Positions 1 through 8,355 of a stretch of 38,948 nt of DNA are shown in pieces. The notes beneath the pieces were generated by a model. The model worked only from the letters and a program-made list of their open reading frames with translations, made no database searches and was not told where the DNA came from. Made by a program: the position numbers and the translations under genes. The stretch comes from Candidatus Poribacteria bacterium (GTDB lineage: Bacteria; Poribacteria; WGA-4E; UBA9662): NCBI GenBank assembly GCA_012963885.1, contig DTUY01000304.1:77070-116017 (forward strand). Reading direction: 5' to 3'. The stretch's first letter is position 1. Every line of letters starts with the position of its first letter.

Positions 1-750
1 ACCGAAACTTACAGTCGCGCCATTCTGGAAATTTTCACCATTGATTGTAGTTGAAATGCCACTGGTAGTGATACCAGTTGTTGGATTAATCGATGCAACA
101 ACTGGTGCAAGTGATGTGTAGGTAAAGCTTTGAGAGAGTGTTGCCGAACGACCATCTGGGTTACTAACAACCAAATCTGTTGTTCCTGTCGTTCCGACGG
201 GGACAATGGCAGTTAAGGTAGTTTCAGAGACGAAATTAACTTCTGTCATAGCATTTTCACCAATGCTAACTGATGCCCCATCCTGAAAACTATTGCCAGT
301 GATAGTAACAGTCATACCTCCATTGACAGTGCTAGTTGAGGGTTCGATCGATGAAATCGAGGGCTTTCCCCCAACTTGAACTGAGATAATAACTAATGAA
401 CTTTCAACTTCATCTTCCGTCAGGATATGGATCTTTCTGGCAATTATTTCGCCATCATCCAATTTTACTATAATTTCAAGTTGGTCTCCTATATCAGCAA
501 CACTCTGATTCGTAAAATCTATCAAGGTGAAATCGAAAGTGCCTGCTTCGTTACCTGTGAATGTACGCTGAGAGCTCTGTGTTTCTTTATTGGTGTTTTT
601 GATAATCACATCTGTATCTTCAAGGAGTGTGCCGTCATTTCCTTTTACTTGACCAGTAATTACCATGATAGGTACAGCCCAAGTACAAATGACTCCTACA
701 ATCGAGAATGATATTAAAGTGAGCGTCACGGAGAAAACTATTTTTTTCAT
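1..750 (-). CDS. Secreted IPT/TIG-domain protein (C-terminus beyond window)
   Basis: The reverse strand is open from an ATG at 750 to the window edge (250 codons), so the gene is partial. Residues 1-25 look like a signal peptide: MKKI followed by a hydrophobic stretch ending near the WA-VP boundary. Residues 30-125 form a beta-rich segment resembling a carboxypeptidase-regulatory-like fold (ITGQVKGNDGTLLEDTDVII). Two IPT/TIG Ig-like modules follow, at about 129-212 (KPSISSIEPSTSTVNGGMTV) and from about 214 to the edge (NPTTGITTSG...GENFQNGATVSFG), and more may lie outside. TIG modules are usually found in extracellular or cell-surface proteins, so a secreted adhesion or carbohydrate-binding role is inferred. 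An AAGGA ribosome binding site lies about 8 bases before the ATG. It follows the phosphatase-like gene on the same strand by 32 bases and may be cotranscribed. Confidence 0.8.
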   Translation of the reverse strand, partial: MKKIVFSVTLTLISFSIVGVICTWAVPIMVITGQVKGNDGTLLEDTDVIIKNTNKETQSSQRTFTGNEAGTFDFTLIDFTNQSVADIGDQLEIIVKLDDGEIIARKIHILTEDEVESSLVIISVQVGGKPSISSIEPSTSTVNGGMTVTITGNSFQDGASVSIGENAMTEVNFVSETTLTAIVPVGTTGTTDLVVSNPDGRSATLSQSFTYTSLAPVVASINPTTGITTSGISTTINGENFQNGATVSFG

Positions 751-782
751 GAAACAATCCTTCAGATTCTATAATTTAATCT

Positions 783-1514
783 TTACATTTTATCCACAGA
801 AATCTCTGCAACAAGAGGTAGATGATCAGAAGCGAGGGAATAAAGTACTGCTATAGACCGAATCGTCCAATCCTTCGAGGTGAAAACGTAGTCAATTTGA
901 GTCTTTGGATTGGTAGATCGATGAGTCAAAACTGGTTGGCTAATTGCACTCGAGGCATTTATAAAATCAAGTTCCATTTCCTCAATCATCCGGCTTTCGG
1001 GTATTTCATTAAAATCGCCGGAGATAATTACCGGTTTGCCCTCGTAGGCATTGGCAGATGCCCGGATTTGTTTAACATTCAAAATGGATTCAGCATTATC
1101 TAAGTGATGATCGATATGAGTATTCATAAATACAATTTCTTGATTGTTAACGTCTATTACCACTTGAAGTAAACCACGGCGTTCTGACGATTTAACCATT
1201 TTATAATACAGATTTTCCTGATGTACAATGGGAAACCGGGTGAGGATTCCATTGCCATAGTCACCATTTCGTAATTCGAGATTCTTGCCAAATGCCCAAT
1301 GCATACTAGTTAAACGCGCGAGGATTTTTATCATATCAAGATTATGGGATCGATCGGCATTCCGATCCACCTCCTGTAATCCAACAAGATCGACGTTGGC
1401 AGAATGAATCAGTGCCGCAATGCGATCAAGATTAATATGTCCATCCATTCCTTCGCCGTGATGAATATTATAGGTCATTACCCGTATAGTAGTACTGTCC
1501 GTTTTCATCTTCAT
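783..1514 (-). CDS. Endonuclease/exonuclease/phosphatase (EEP) family protein
   Basis: This 243-residue protein has the full EEP/DNase I-like signature: MTYNIHHGEG (Asn16), GLQEVDRN (Glu48), NGDYGNGILT (84-92), NTHIDHH (His133), SGDFNEIP (Asp167, Asn169), QIDYVF (Asp208) and SDHLPL (Asp230-His231). Family members are Mg-dependent phosphodiesterases acting on nucleic acids, sphingomyelin or phosphoinositides, and the substrate cannot be read from sequence. There is no signal peptide, so the protein is probably cytoplasmic. The length is typical of single-domain bacterial members. The start is ATG at 1514; a second ATG two codons in is equally possible and neither has a strong ribosome binding site. 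The TIG-domain gene follows 32 bases downstream. Confidence 0.9.
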   Translation of the reverse strand: MKMKTDSTTIRVMTYNIHHGEGMDGHINLDRIAALIHSANVDLVGLQEVDRNADRSHNLDMIKILARLTSMHWAFGKNLELRNGDYGNGILTRFPIVHQENLYYKMVKSSERRGLLQVVIDVNNQEIVFMNTHIDHHLDNAESILNVKQIRASANAYEGKPVIISGDFNEIPESRMIEEMELDFINASSAISQPVLTHRSTNPKTQIDYVFTSKDWTIRSIAVLYSLASDHLPLVAEISVDKM

Positions 1515-1809
1515 TTTGGCAAATCATGGTCATGACTTTTAAATACCGGCTTGCTCTCTAGGTGTGATTGCATGCTGTGTCTAATTCCAAGTGTTAGGAA
1601 TGTATCTTAAATCTTTTAAAGACGCTGAAATATTTGTCTAAATTATTCCGGATTTAAGAGGAAATCAGCATCGAAACCTATTTTAGTATTCTATTAAGTA
1701 ATCTGTCAAATGTTTTCCTTGGATAGGTAAAATATCGGTTGATCGGTGACCTTTAAGATGATTCCCAGTATGAGGTTCCGTGACAGCGATTGTGTTCGCT
1801 GTTTATTTG

Positions 1810-1838
1810 TTGCTGCCTATTCGGGCATAAGTTATAAT
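1810..1838 (+). promoter_or_regulatory. Sigma70-like promoter of the hemL operon
   Basis: TTGCTG (1810-1815), a 17-base spacer and a perfect TATAAT (1833-1838). The predicted start near 1845 gives a leader of about 68 bases before the hemL GTG. The rest of the 398-base gap between the divergent EEP gene and hemL (1515-1912) shows no gene. Confidence 0.65.
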
Positions 1839-1912
1839 GTAATCGGTTATTATTGTTGGTGTGAATCAAAAATATTAAATGCGATTTCTAGGCATTTACT
1901 GAAGAGAGAAGC

Positions 1913-3199
1913 GTGGTAAACAACTTTAGGTCATTACAAGCGTGGGAGACATCACAACAATTAATTCCTGGCGGGGTGAACAGCCCTGTTCGCGCGTTCA
2001 AATCCGTTGGTGGATCTCCGCTTTTTATTAGGCGTGCTCAAGGCTCGAAAATATATGACATCGATGGGAACCAGTACATTGATTATGTAGGGTCTTGGGG
2101 ACCATTGCTTTTGGGGCATGCCGATCCAATAGTATTGTCGGCAATTTCAGAAGTGATGAAAGATGGTACGAGTTTCGGTGCCCCAACTGAACTGGAGATT
2201 GAGTTAGCAAATCTCGTGATTTCGGCAGTGAAGTCTGTCGATCAGATTAGAATGGTAAACTCCGGTACAGAAGCAACAATGACAGCAATTCGACTTGCAC
2301 GCGGATATACAAAACGTGATAAGATCATCAAAATTGAAGGATGCTATCACGGTCACGTCGATTGTTTGCTCGTGAAAGCTGGTTCAGGACTGACGACTTT
2401 CGGGCTACCTGATAGCGAAGGTGTACCAACAGAGTTTGCCCATCATACATTAACGGTTCCTTTCAACGATGTTGATTCTGTTCAGCAGGTCATCGAAGCT
2501 TACCCAGACCAGATTGCCTGCCTGATCTTAGAGCCGATTGCCGGTAATATGGGGGTTATACCTCCAAAGGATGGTTATCTGGAAGAACTCCGTAGGGTTA
2601 CTACTGAATATGGTATTGTTTTGATATTCGATGAAGTTATGACCGGGTTCCGTGTTGCTTATGGCGGCGCACAAGAGCTGTACGGGGTTGATGCGGATCT
2701 TACCTGTTTCGGAAAGATAATCGGTGGCGGTTTACCTGTAGGTGCATACGGTGGGAAAAAAGACATAATGCAGTGTGTTTCGCCAATTGGTGAGGTCTAC
2801 CAAGCCGGAACACTGTCTGGAAATCCGCTGGCTATGGCAGCTGGAATCGCAACGCTGAAACAACTCTCGCAACCTGAGGTGTATGCGCAACTTGAAGAAA
2901 CTTCAGGCGTAATCTCTGATGGTATTAAACACTCGGCGAAAAATCACAGTATTTCGTCTTTTCATAACCGTGTTGGTTCCATGATGATCTGCTACTTTAC
3001 TAGCCAAGAAGTGATCGACTATGAAACCGCGAAAACATCCGATACAAGTAAATTTTCCAAATATTTTTGGGGATTGCTGGGACAAGGAGTATATGTCGCT
3101 CCTTCACAATTTGAGGCGGGTTTTGTGTCCCTTGCCCACACTGCAGAAGACGTAGAGAGCACTATTCGTGCAGTGGATAATGTCTTTTCAAATTTGTAA
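1913..3199 (+). CDS. hemL: Glutamate-1-semialdehyde 2,1-aminomutase
   Basis: Converts glutamate-1-semialdehyde to 5-aminolevulinate, the second step of the C5 tetrapyrrole pathway, in the cytoplasm. It is a class III PLP aminotransferase fold of 428 residues, the normal length. Visible motifs are [15 protein letters not shown] (116-130), CYHGHVD (144-150), [11 protein letters not shown] (237-247, Asp240 for the PLP ring nitrogen) and [17 protein letters not shown] with the PLP lysine at 268, then [14 protein letters not shown]. The start is a GTG at 1913 placing the conserved [16 protein letters not shown] near residue 14; the ribosome binding site is weak (GAGAG). It is the first gene of a run containing hemA and hemC. 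Confidence 0.97.
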   Translation: MVNNFRSLQAWETSQQLIPGGVNSPVRAFKSVGGSPLFIRRAQGSKIYDIDGNQYIDYVGSWGPLLLGHADPIVLSAISEVMKDGTSFGAPTELEIELANLVISAVKSVDQIRMVNSGTEATMTAIRLARGYTKRDKIIKIEGCYHGHVDCLLVKAGSGLTTFGLPDSEGVPTEFAHHTLTVPFNDVDSVQQVIEAYPDQIACLILEPIAGNMGVIPPKDGYLEELRRVTTEYGIVLIFDEVMTGFRVAYGGAQELYGVDADLTCFGKIIGGGLPVGAYGGKKDIMQCVSPIGEVYQAGTLSGNPLAMAAGIATLKQLSQPEVYAQLEETSGVISDGIKHSAKNHSISSFHNRVGSMMICYFTSQEVIDYETAKTSDTSKFSKYFWGLLGQGVYVAPSQFEAGFVSLAHTAEDVESTIRAVDNVFSNL

Positions 3200-3204
3200 T
3201 AACT

Positions 3205-4194
3205 ATGTTGAACCTAGATTTTAATAGCATTACAAAGATTATAGCTGATGATCTAAAAGCGATTGAGAAGATTCTTCTTGAAGAGACACGGGTCCATTAC
3301 GATTTTGTTGATGACGCTGTACGTCACATTATAGAAGGTGGTGGCAAGAGGATTCGTCCAGTCCTGCTTGTCCTGTCGTCAAAAGCATGTGGTTATACAG
3401 GAGGAGATGCACATATACTGGCTGCATGTATCGAGCTTATCCACGTTGCTTCGTTGGTTCATGACGATGTTCTTGATGAAGCTCCAATTCGGCGAAGTCA
3501 AGTAACACTTCATTCTAAGTGGGGTAACAAAGTTGCTGTATTAGTTGGTGATTACCTTCATGCCCGTGTGCTTTCTATGTTGGCTTCACGCCGCTCAGAT
3601 GATCTGGCCCTTGAAATTCTAGCTAATGCCGCCCAATCAATGTGTGAAGGGGAAGTAATTCATGCCTACAAAAATGGTGAGTTTGAGATATCCCAAAATG
3701 ATTATCTTAAAATTGTTGAATTGAAAACGGGTAAACTGATATCTGCTTCATGTCATGCAGGAGCTATTCTGGGTACAGAAAATCCTGAATACTTGAATGC
3801 CCTTATCACATATGGTGATTTGATTGGTACTGCGTTTCAAATTATTGACGATCTGCTTGATTTCGTTGCCGATCCAGAGAAATTTGGGAAGCAACCATTT
3901 AAAGATTTACGTGACGGCAAACTAACTTTCCCAATGATCTACGTTCGTGAAACCTGTACGCTTGAAGAGCGTGAACAACTCGAAAATATTTTCAACACAG
4001 TAGAATTCGAAGGTAACCAGACAATTGAATGGATGCGTCAACTGCTGGATTCCTATGCGGTTGAATCACACTGTCTTGAGGCCGCTCAAAAATATGCAGA
4101 CCGTGCAAAAACAGCATTAAACGTGTTACCGAATACAGGTGCTAAAGTTGCCCTCAATGATCTTGCGGAATCTCTTGTCTCAAGAGACTCATAA
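3205..4194 (+). CDS. ispB: Polyprenyl diphosphate synthase, probably long-chain
   Basis: Class I trans-prenyltransferase, 329 residues. The first aspartate-rich motif is HDDVLD (Asp87, 88, 91) and the second is IIDDLLDF (Asp215, 216, 219). GGGKRIRPVL (45-54) and KTGKLI (174-179) are also present. The residue five positions before the first motif is Ala82; small residues there are associated with long-chain products (octaprenyl or heptaprenyl type) that serve as quinone side chains. It begins 5 bases after hemL, within the same operon. Placement inside a heme operon fits joint supply of respiratory cofactors (quinone tail and heme), which is inference. The exact chain length, and so ispB versus a hepT-type name, cannot be read from sequence. 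Confidence 0.88.
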   Translation: MLNLDFNSITKIIADDLKAIEKILLEETRVHYDFVDDAVRHIIEGGGKRIRPVLLVLSSKACGYTGGDAHILAACIELIHVASLVHDDVLDEAPIRRSQVTLHSKWGNKVAVLVGDYLHARVLSMLASRRSDDLALEILANAAQSMCEGEVIHAYKNGEFEISQNDYLKIVELKTGKLISASCHAGAILGTENPEYLNALITYGDLIGTAFQIIDDLLDFVADPEKFGKQPFKDLRDGKLTFPMIYVRETCTLEEREQLENIFNTVEFEGNQTIEWMRQLLDSYAVESHCLEAAQKYADRAKTALNVLPNTGAKVALNDLAESLVSRDS

Positions 4195-4234
4195 ATTTAC
4201 CTACGTAACCTAAATAACATAGGTCTAGACTTCG

Positions 4235-5404
4235 ATGTTCTACCCCGCATTCTTAAATTTGCAGGGCAAAAGATGTCTTGTCGTTGGAGCGGGTGCTGTC
4301 GCAGAAAGGAAAGTTATCTCTCTTTTACATAGTGGTGGTGACGTTCACCTGATCAGTCCCAGCATTACAAGGCATTTGCACGACTTGATCGAGCGTAATC
4401 AGGTTTCTTGGCGTGACCGACAATTTCAGGATGGAGACACCTCAGGATTTTTCCTTGTATGTGCTGCAACAGATTTTCCTCAAACTAATACCCGTATTTT
4501 TAAAGAAGCACACGAAGAGAATGGAATTGATCTTGTCAACATTGTTGACGTAGCACCGGAATGTACATTCGCCTCCACTTCAATTGTGGTACTTGACAAA
4601 GTGTCAATTAGTATTTCAACGAGTGGCAAAAGCCCTGCGATGTGTAAGCGTATGCGCGAATATATTGAGTCAAAGTTTTGCCGAGATGCTATCAACCATC
4701 TTGAAGATGAATCACACTGGTCAGCGTCTAACAACATCCAAAAGACTCCTGTAATGGAGGAACACGATTTCGAATCTAAAGTGCCATATCCAGTTGGATT
4801 TCTGATAGAAGGTCGTCAATGTATGACCGTTGGTAAGAGCCATGAACTATCAGAAAGAGTCAATCTGCTTCATAGATGCGGTGCCAAAGTCAAAATGACG
4901 AATGATGCATTGATGCAAAACTCATCTGCATTTCTGATTTTTACGGACGCAGGATGCCGAGAGTATGATGGATCCCAACTTGTTGAGCTAATGACAAATC
5001 CCATGTGTGGCACATTTTACACTCCCCTAACTGTCATAGACCGTGATTTAGTCATTGGGATCACTCCAAATTTAGATTCTAAGAGTGAGTGGCAACAGGC
5101 TAAGCGGATACAAGCAGATCTGGCAACCCAATTCGAAAGTCGAGGCTATGGTCATTTCCTTGACCTACTGGGTAGTTTTCGGTCTAAAGTAATGAACTTA
5201 ATTCCAACGCAGACACAACGTAAACAGTTTTTTGAAGAGATAATTGACCAAAACTTTAAAGGTGAAAAGGGATCGTGCTGTTTCGATTTTGATAATTTGG
5301 GTTGTTCAGCCGAGTGCACATTTAATTTAGTTCGTACACGAAGAACAGATCAAGTACAACAAACAATCAAAAAAAAACTACAAACTTATTCTTATTCTTA
5401 CTGA
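4235..5404 (+). CDS. Siroheme-synthase-like protein with degenerate second Rossmann copy
   Basis: Residues 3-146 match the NAD-dependent precorrin-2 dehydrogenase/sirohydrochlorin ferrochelatase domain (CysG N-terminus, SirC, Met8): a CLVVGAGAVAERKV nucleotide loop, LVNIVD with the expected catalytic Asp105, and SISTSGKSPAMCKRMRE. The domain oxidises precorrin-2 and can insert iron, leading to siroheme. Residues 185-300 resemble a second copy of the same domain (YPVGFLIEGRQCMTVG... NLLHRCGAKVKM... LTVIDRDLVIGITPN), but the glycine loop has become GKSHELSERV and the VD aspartate is absent. The helical tail FRSKVMNLIPTQTQRKQFFE (315-334) is the usual C-terminal element. Residues 348-361 add a CC-x7-C-x3-C cluster. 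At 389 residues it is much longer than single-domain homologues (about 200). It sits between the prenyl synthase and hemA. Confidence 0.82.
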   Translation: MFYPAFLNLQGKRCLVVGAGAVAERKVISLLHSGGDVHLISPSITRHLHDLIERNQVSWRDRQFQDGDTSGFFLVCAATDFPQTNTRIFKEAHEENGIDLVNIVDVAPECTFASTSIVVLDKVSISISTSGKSPAMCKRMREYIESKFCRDAINHLEDESHWSASNNIQKTPVMEEHDFESKVPYPVGFLIEGRQCMTVGKSHELSERVNLLHRCGAKVKMTNDALMQNSSAFLIFTDAGCREYDGSQLVELMTNPMCGTFYTPLTVIDRDLVIGITPNLDSKSEWQQAKRIQADLATQFESRGYGHFLDLLGSFRSKVMNLIPTQTQRKQFFEEIIDQNFKGEKGSCCFDFDNLGCSAECTFNLVRTRRTDQVQQTIKKKLQTYSYSY

Positions 5405-5414
5405 CTAAATAAGT

Positions 5415-6698
5415 ATGAACAAAATTGCTATCATTGGTACGAGTCATCATACAGCTCCACTTGAATTTCGTGAAAAACTTGCTTTTAGTACCAGCGAGCT
5501 TATAAGCACACTACAAACATTAAAACACCATTATCAAATTGAAGAAGTTGCTATTCTCTCAACGTGCAACCGTGTTGAGTTATGCGCTGTTATCAAACCA
5601 GGTGCCAAACCGCATATTCTATCTGATTATCTTGTTGATTTATACCAAATTAATAGGAAAGAATTTGACGGATACACTTATAGCTATGAAGGATTTGAGG
5701 CTATTTTGCATCTCTTTCGTGTCGCGTCAAGTCTTGATTCCATGATGATCGGCGAATCACAAATTCTCGGTCAAATCAAGGAATCATACGAACAGGCTCT
5801 ATCCGCTAAAACAACTGGCCAATTACTAAATCGTCTATTCACAAAAGCGATTCAGGTTGGCAAACGCACGCGAACCACGACCCAAATTGCGTCACGGGCT
5901 GTTTCGATCAGCTATGTGGCAGTTGAACTGGCTAAAAAGATTTTTACAAACTTGGAAAGAAAAGCCGTTACGATTATCGGTGCAGGAGAGATGGGAGAAC
6001 TGGCGGTGAGGTCTCTCGTCGAAAATGGTGCTTCCGAGGTCTCAGTCGTTAACCGAACCTGCGAACGGGCTGAACGTGTGGCTGAAATGTTTGATGGAAC
6101 AGCAACCATTTTTGATAATAACCTTGATTTCTTGATCGAAACCGATATTGTTATCTCTTCGACAACTGCGCCTCATTATCTTGTTCAGATTGAGCCATTC
6201 AAAAAAATAATGGAAAAGCGTAATAATCGTCCTATTGTGATGATTGATATTGCTGTGCCACGTGATATCGATCCAAGAATCAGCAACATAGAAAATGCTT
6301 TCCTTTATAATATTGATGATTTGCGTCATATTATCTCATCCAACGTTGAAGAACGAAAACAGGAAGCTAAAACCGGCGAAGAGATTGTCAAAGAAGAAGC
6401 AACCAATTTTAACGAATATATTAAAATGCTAGAAGCTGATCCAACAATCAAAGCTCTCCACCAGCACTTTGATCAAATTATTGAACGCGAATTGTGTGTT
6501 TGTGTCAATAAAGCGAATCTTTCTAATGATCAGGAGCAGGTTGTTCGATCAATGACAAAATCAATTGTAAAGCGACTTCTTCACCAACCGACTAAAAACC
6601 TGCGCCAATGCTTTATTTCATCTGACAATGATCAAGATCAGAACATCCAAATTTTACAGGAACTTTTTGAACTAGAACGATTTGATAATCTGGATTAG
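5415..6698 (+). CDS. hemA: Glutamyl-tRNA reductase
   Basis: Reduces glutamyl-tRNA(Glu) to glutamate-1-semialdehyde with NADPH, the committed step of C5 tetrapyrrole synthesis. The 427-residue protein has GTSHHTAPLEFREKLAF at the N-terminus, ILSTCNRVEL with catalytic Cys51, GESQILGQIKESYEQA, the NADPH loop IIGAGEMGEL and a C-terminal helical dimerisation domain ending at a TAG stop. It starts 10 bases after the siroheme-synthase-like gene and 5 bases before hemC. Together with hemL it completes ALA synthesis in one operon, and GluRS-derived tRNA is the input. Confidence 0.97.
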   Translation: MNKIAIIGTSHHTAPLEFREKLAFSTSELISTLQTLKHHYQIEEVAILSTCNRVELCAVIKPGAKPHILSDYLVDLYQINRKEFDGYTYSYEGFEAILHLFRVASSLDSMMIGESQILGQIKESYEQALSAKTTGQLLNRLFTKAIQVGKRTRTTTQIASRAVSISYVAVELAKKIFTNLERKAVTIIGAGEMGELAVRSLVENGASEVSVVNRTCERAERVAEMFDGTATIFDNNLDFLIETDIVISSTTAPHYLVQIEPFKKIMEKRNNRPIVMIDIAVPRDIDPRISNIENAFLYNIDDLRHIISSNVEERKQEAKTGEEIVKEEATNFNEYIKMLEADPTIKALHQHFDQIIERELCVCVNKANLSNDQEQVVRSMTKSIVKRLLHQPTKNLRQCFISSDNDQDQNIQILQELFELERFDNLD

Positions 6699-6703
6699 TC
6701 ACA

Positions 6704-7630
6704 GTGGGACATCGCATCACAATAGGTACTCGTGGTAGTAAACTCGCTCTCTGGCAAGCAGAACATGTTGGGAGTCTTCTGGTTAATGCCTTTCCGGATC
6801 TCTCTGTTGATTTTTCTGTTGTCAAGACAACCGGAGATCAACTGCAATCTAGCTCACTGATTGGTATAGAAAAAGGCTTATTCACGAAAGAAATTGAAAC
6901 TGCTTTGCTTGATCAAACGGTTGATCTGGCTGTGCATAGCATTAAGGATTTGCCGGTTGAATTGCCTAAAGGTCTGACAATCTGTTGTATTCCTATGCGG
7001 GAGGATCCTCGTGATGTGCTCATTTCGAAATCCGGATTTAAATTGGATAACCTCCCGATCGGAGCAAAGATTGGTACTAGTAGCCTCAGACGAAAATCGC
7101 AACTTCTTTATCTTCGTTCCGACCTTGAAGTTATGGCACTACGAGGTAACATCGACACACGCATGAGAAAACTAAAAGAAATAGATCTAGATGCCATAGT
7201 TCTAGCAGCTGCTGGAGTCAAGCGTTTATTTGGGAACGACCCTGTTACACAGTTTTTTGAAGTTGACGAGATTGTTCCCGCTGTTGGCCAAGGTGCGTTA
7301 GGTATTGAAATTCGTGAAAATGATGATCAGACTGGCACTTTTTTGAAAAAAATCCGTTGTCAACGAAGTGAAATAGAGGTAAAGACGGAACGCGTCGTTT
7401 TACGCGAGCTTGGTGGAGGATGTCAAGTACCAATTGGCATTAATGCGCAACTAAAGGGTGATAAATTATCTGTAATTGGTCTTGTCTCAAGCCCTGATGG
7501 GCGAAAAAGGATTCTGAAAAAAATTGCAAATGACTCAACGGATCCAATAGAGATCGGTCTATTACTAGCCGAAGAACTTGTTAAAGGCGGTGCAAGCGAA
7601 ATTTTGCAAGTACAATTTGGAATACAATAA
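6704..7630 (+). CDS. hemC: Porphobilinogen deaminase (hydroxymethylbilane synthase)
   Basis: Polymerises four porphobilinogens into hydroxymethylbilane. The 308-residue protein has the normal domain order: GTRGSKLALWQAEHV (8-22), HSIKDLP with catalytic Asp82, SSLRRKSQLL, LRGNIDTRMRKL, VPAVGQGALG and LGGGCQVPIG, in which Cys240 carries the dipyrromethane cofactor. The start is GTG at 6704, giving the expected MGHRITIGTR N-terminus, with a weak ribosome binding site. hemB and hemD are not in this window. The stop codon TAA overlaps the ATG of the following PhyH gene by one base (TAATG), suggesting translational coupling. Confidence 0.96.
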   Translation: MGHRITIGTRGSKLALWQAEHVGSLLVNAFPDLSVDFSVVKTTGDQLQSSSLIGIEKGLFTKEIETALLDQTVDLAVHSIKDLPVELPKGLTICCIPMREDPRDVLISKSGFKLDNLPIGAKIGTSSLRRKSQLLYLRSDLEVMALRGNIDTRMRKLKEIDLDAIVLAAAGVKRLFGNDPVTQFFEVDEIVPAVGQGALGIEIRENDDQTGTFLKKIRCQRSEIEVKTERVVLRELGGGCQVPIGINAQLKGDKLSVIGLVSSPDGRKRILKKIANDSTDPIEIGLLLAEELVKGGASEILQVQFGIQ

Positions 7631-8355
7631 TGAATGGAAAAGAACTCACATCCAGTCAAAAAGGGCATTACAGGCAGGAAGGTTATGTTATTCTTCGTGA
7701 AGTTTTCAGTCAGGCTGAATGTGATGATTTTATTGAATACATGATGGATTTACATGCTGGACGACGGAAACTAAATGGTTTTACGTTACGTCAAGCGGAT
7801 GAGTGGGGACGGACACACAATCAGCATGCTTATGATCCAGTGGCAATGGCATGGCTAATTGATCTAAGATTATGTCAGCCTCTTTACGATTGTTTGGGCG
7901 AAGATGCCGAAGGTATTCAGACCATGTATTTCTGGAAGGGGTCAGAACAACGTCGACATCAAGATCAGTTTTACCTGCCGAGTTGCATGTCAGCTTGGAT
8001 CGCACTTCAAAACATTGGTGTTGAAAATGGAACGATTTATGTGCAGCCTGGTTCGCATAAGAATCGGTTAATCACACGTTATGATTTTGAGGATGCAGGC
8101 GAATTCCATGGTATGGATTATAATGACGCAGTTGATCTTCTATTTGAACGGAACAATCTTCCTGAAATCGAGGTTGAAGTGTCGACTGGGGATGTCGTTT
8201 TGTTCCACGGCGTTTTAGTACACCGAGGCGGACTCATTCTAGACAAAAATTCGTTCCGGCATGTGCTGGCAAATCACTACATCCCACATGGTTTTACTGG
8301 TTGGCATCTTGGTTGGCCGAGATATAGTTTTGATGGGGGAATCGTTAAATCATGA
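7630..8355 (+). CDS. Phytanoyl-CoA dioxygenase (PhyH) family protein
   Basis: A 241-residue Fe(II)/2-oxoglutarate-dependent oxygenase of the PhyH family. The iron-binding triad is visible as HQD (His110, Asp112) and a distal histidine in LVHRGG (His198), with Arg210 in NSFRHVL positioned to hold 2-oxoglutarate. GTIYVQPGSHKNRL (134-147) is the typical core strand and turn. The substrate is unknown, as members hydroxylate very diverse small molecules. It is the last gene of the heme operon and its ATG overlaps the hemC stop, so it is probably made together with HemC. Its 3' end overlaps the convergent DUF815 gene by 6 bases (8350-8355). Confidence 0.9.
   Translation: MNGKELTSSQKGHYRQEGYVILREVFSQAECDDFIEYMMDLHAGRRKLNGFTLRQADEWGRTHNQHAYDPVAMAWLIDLRLCQPLYDCLGEDAEGIQTMYFWKGSEQRRHQDQFYLPSCMSAWIALQNIGVENGTIYVQPGSHKNRLITRYDFEDAGEFHGMDYNDAVDLLFERNNLPEIEVEVSTGDVVLFHGVLVHRGGLILDKNSFRHVLANHYIPHGFTGWHLGWPRYSFDGGIVKS

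Noticed and set aside
427-856. Plus-strand frames at the left edge
   Set aside because: They lie opposite the TIG-domain and EEP genes, which have signal, family motifs and a ribosome binding site.
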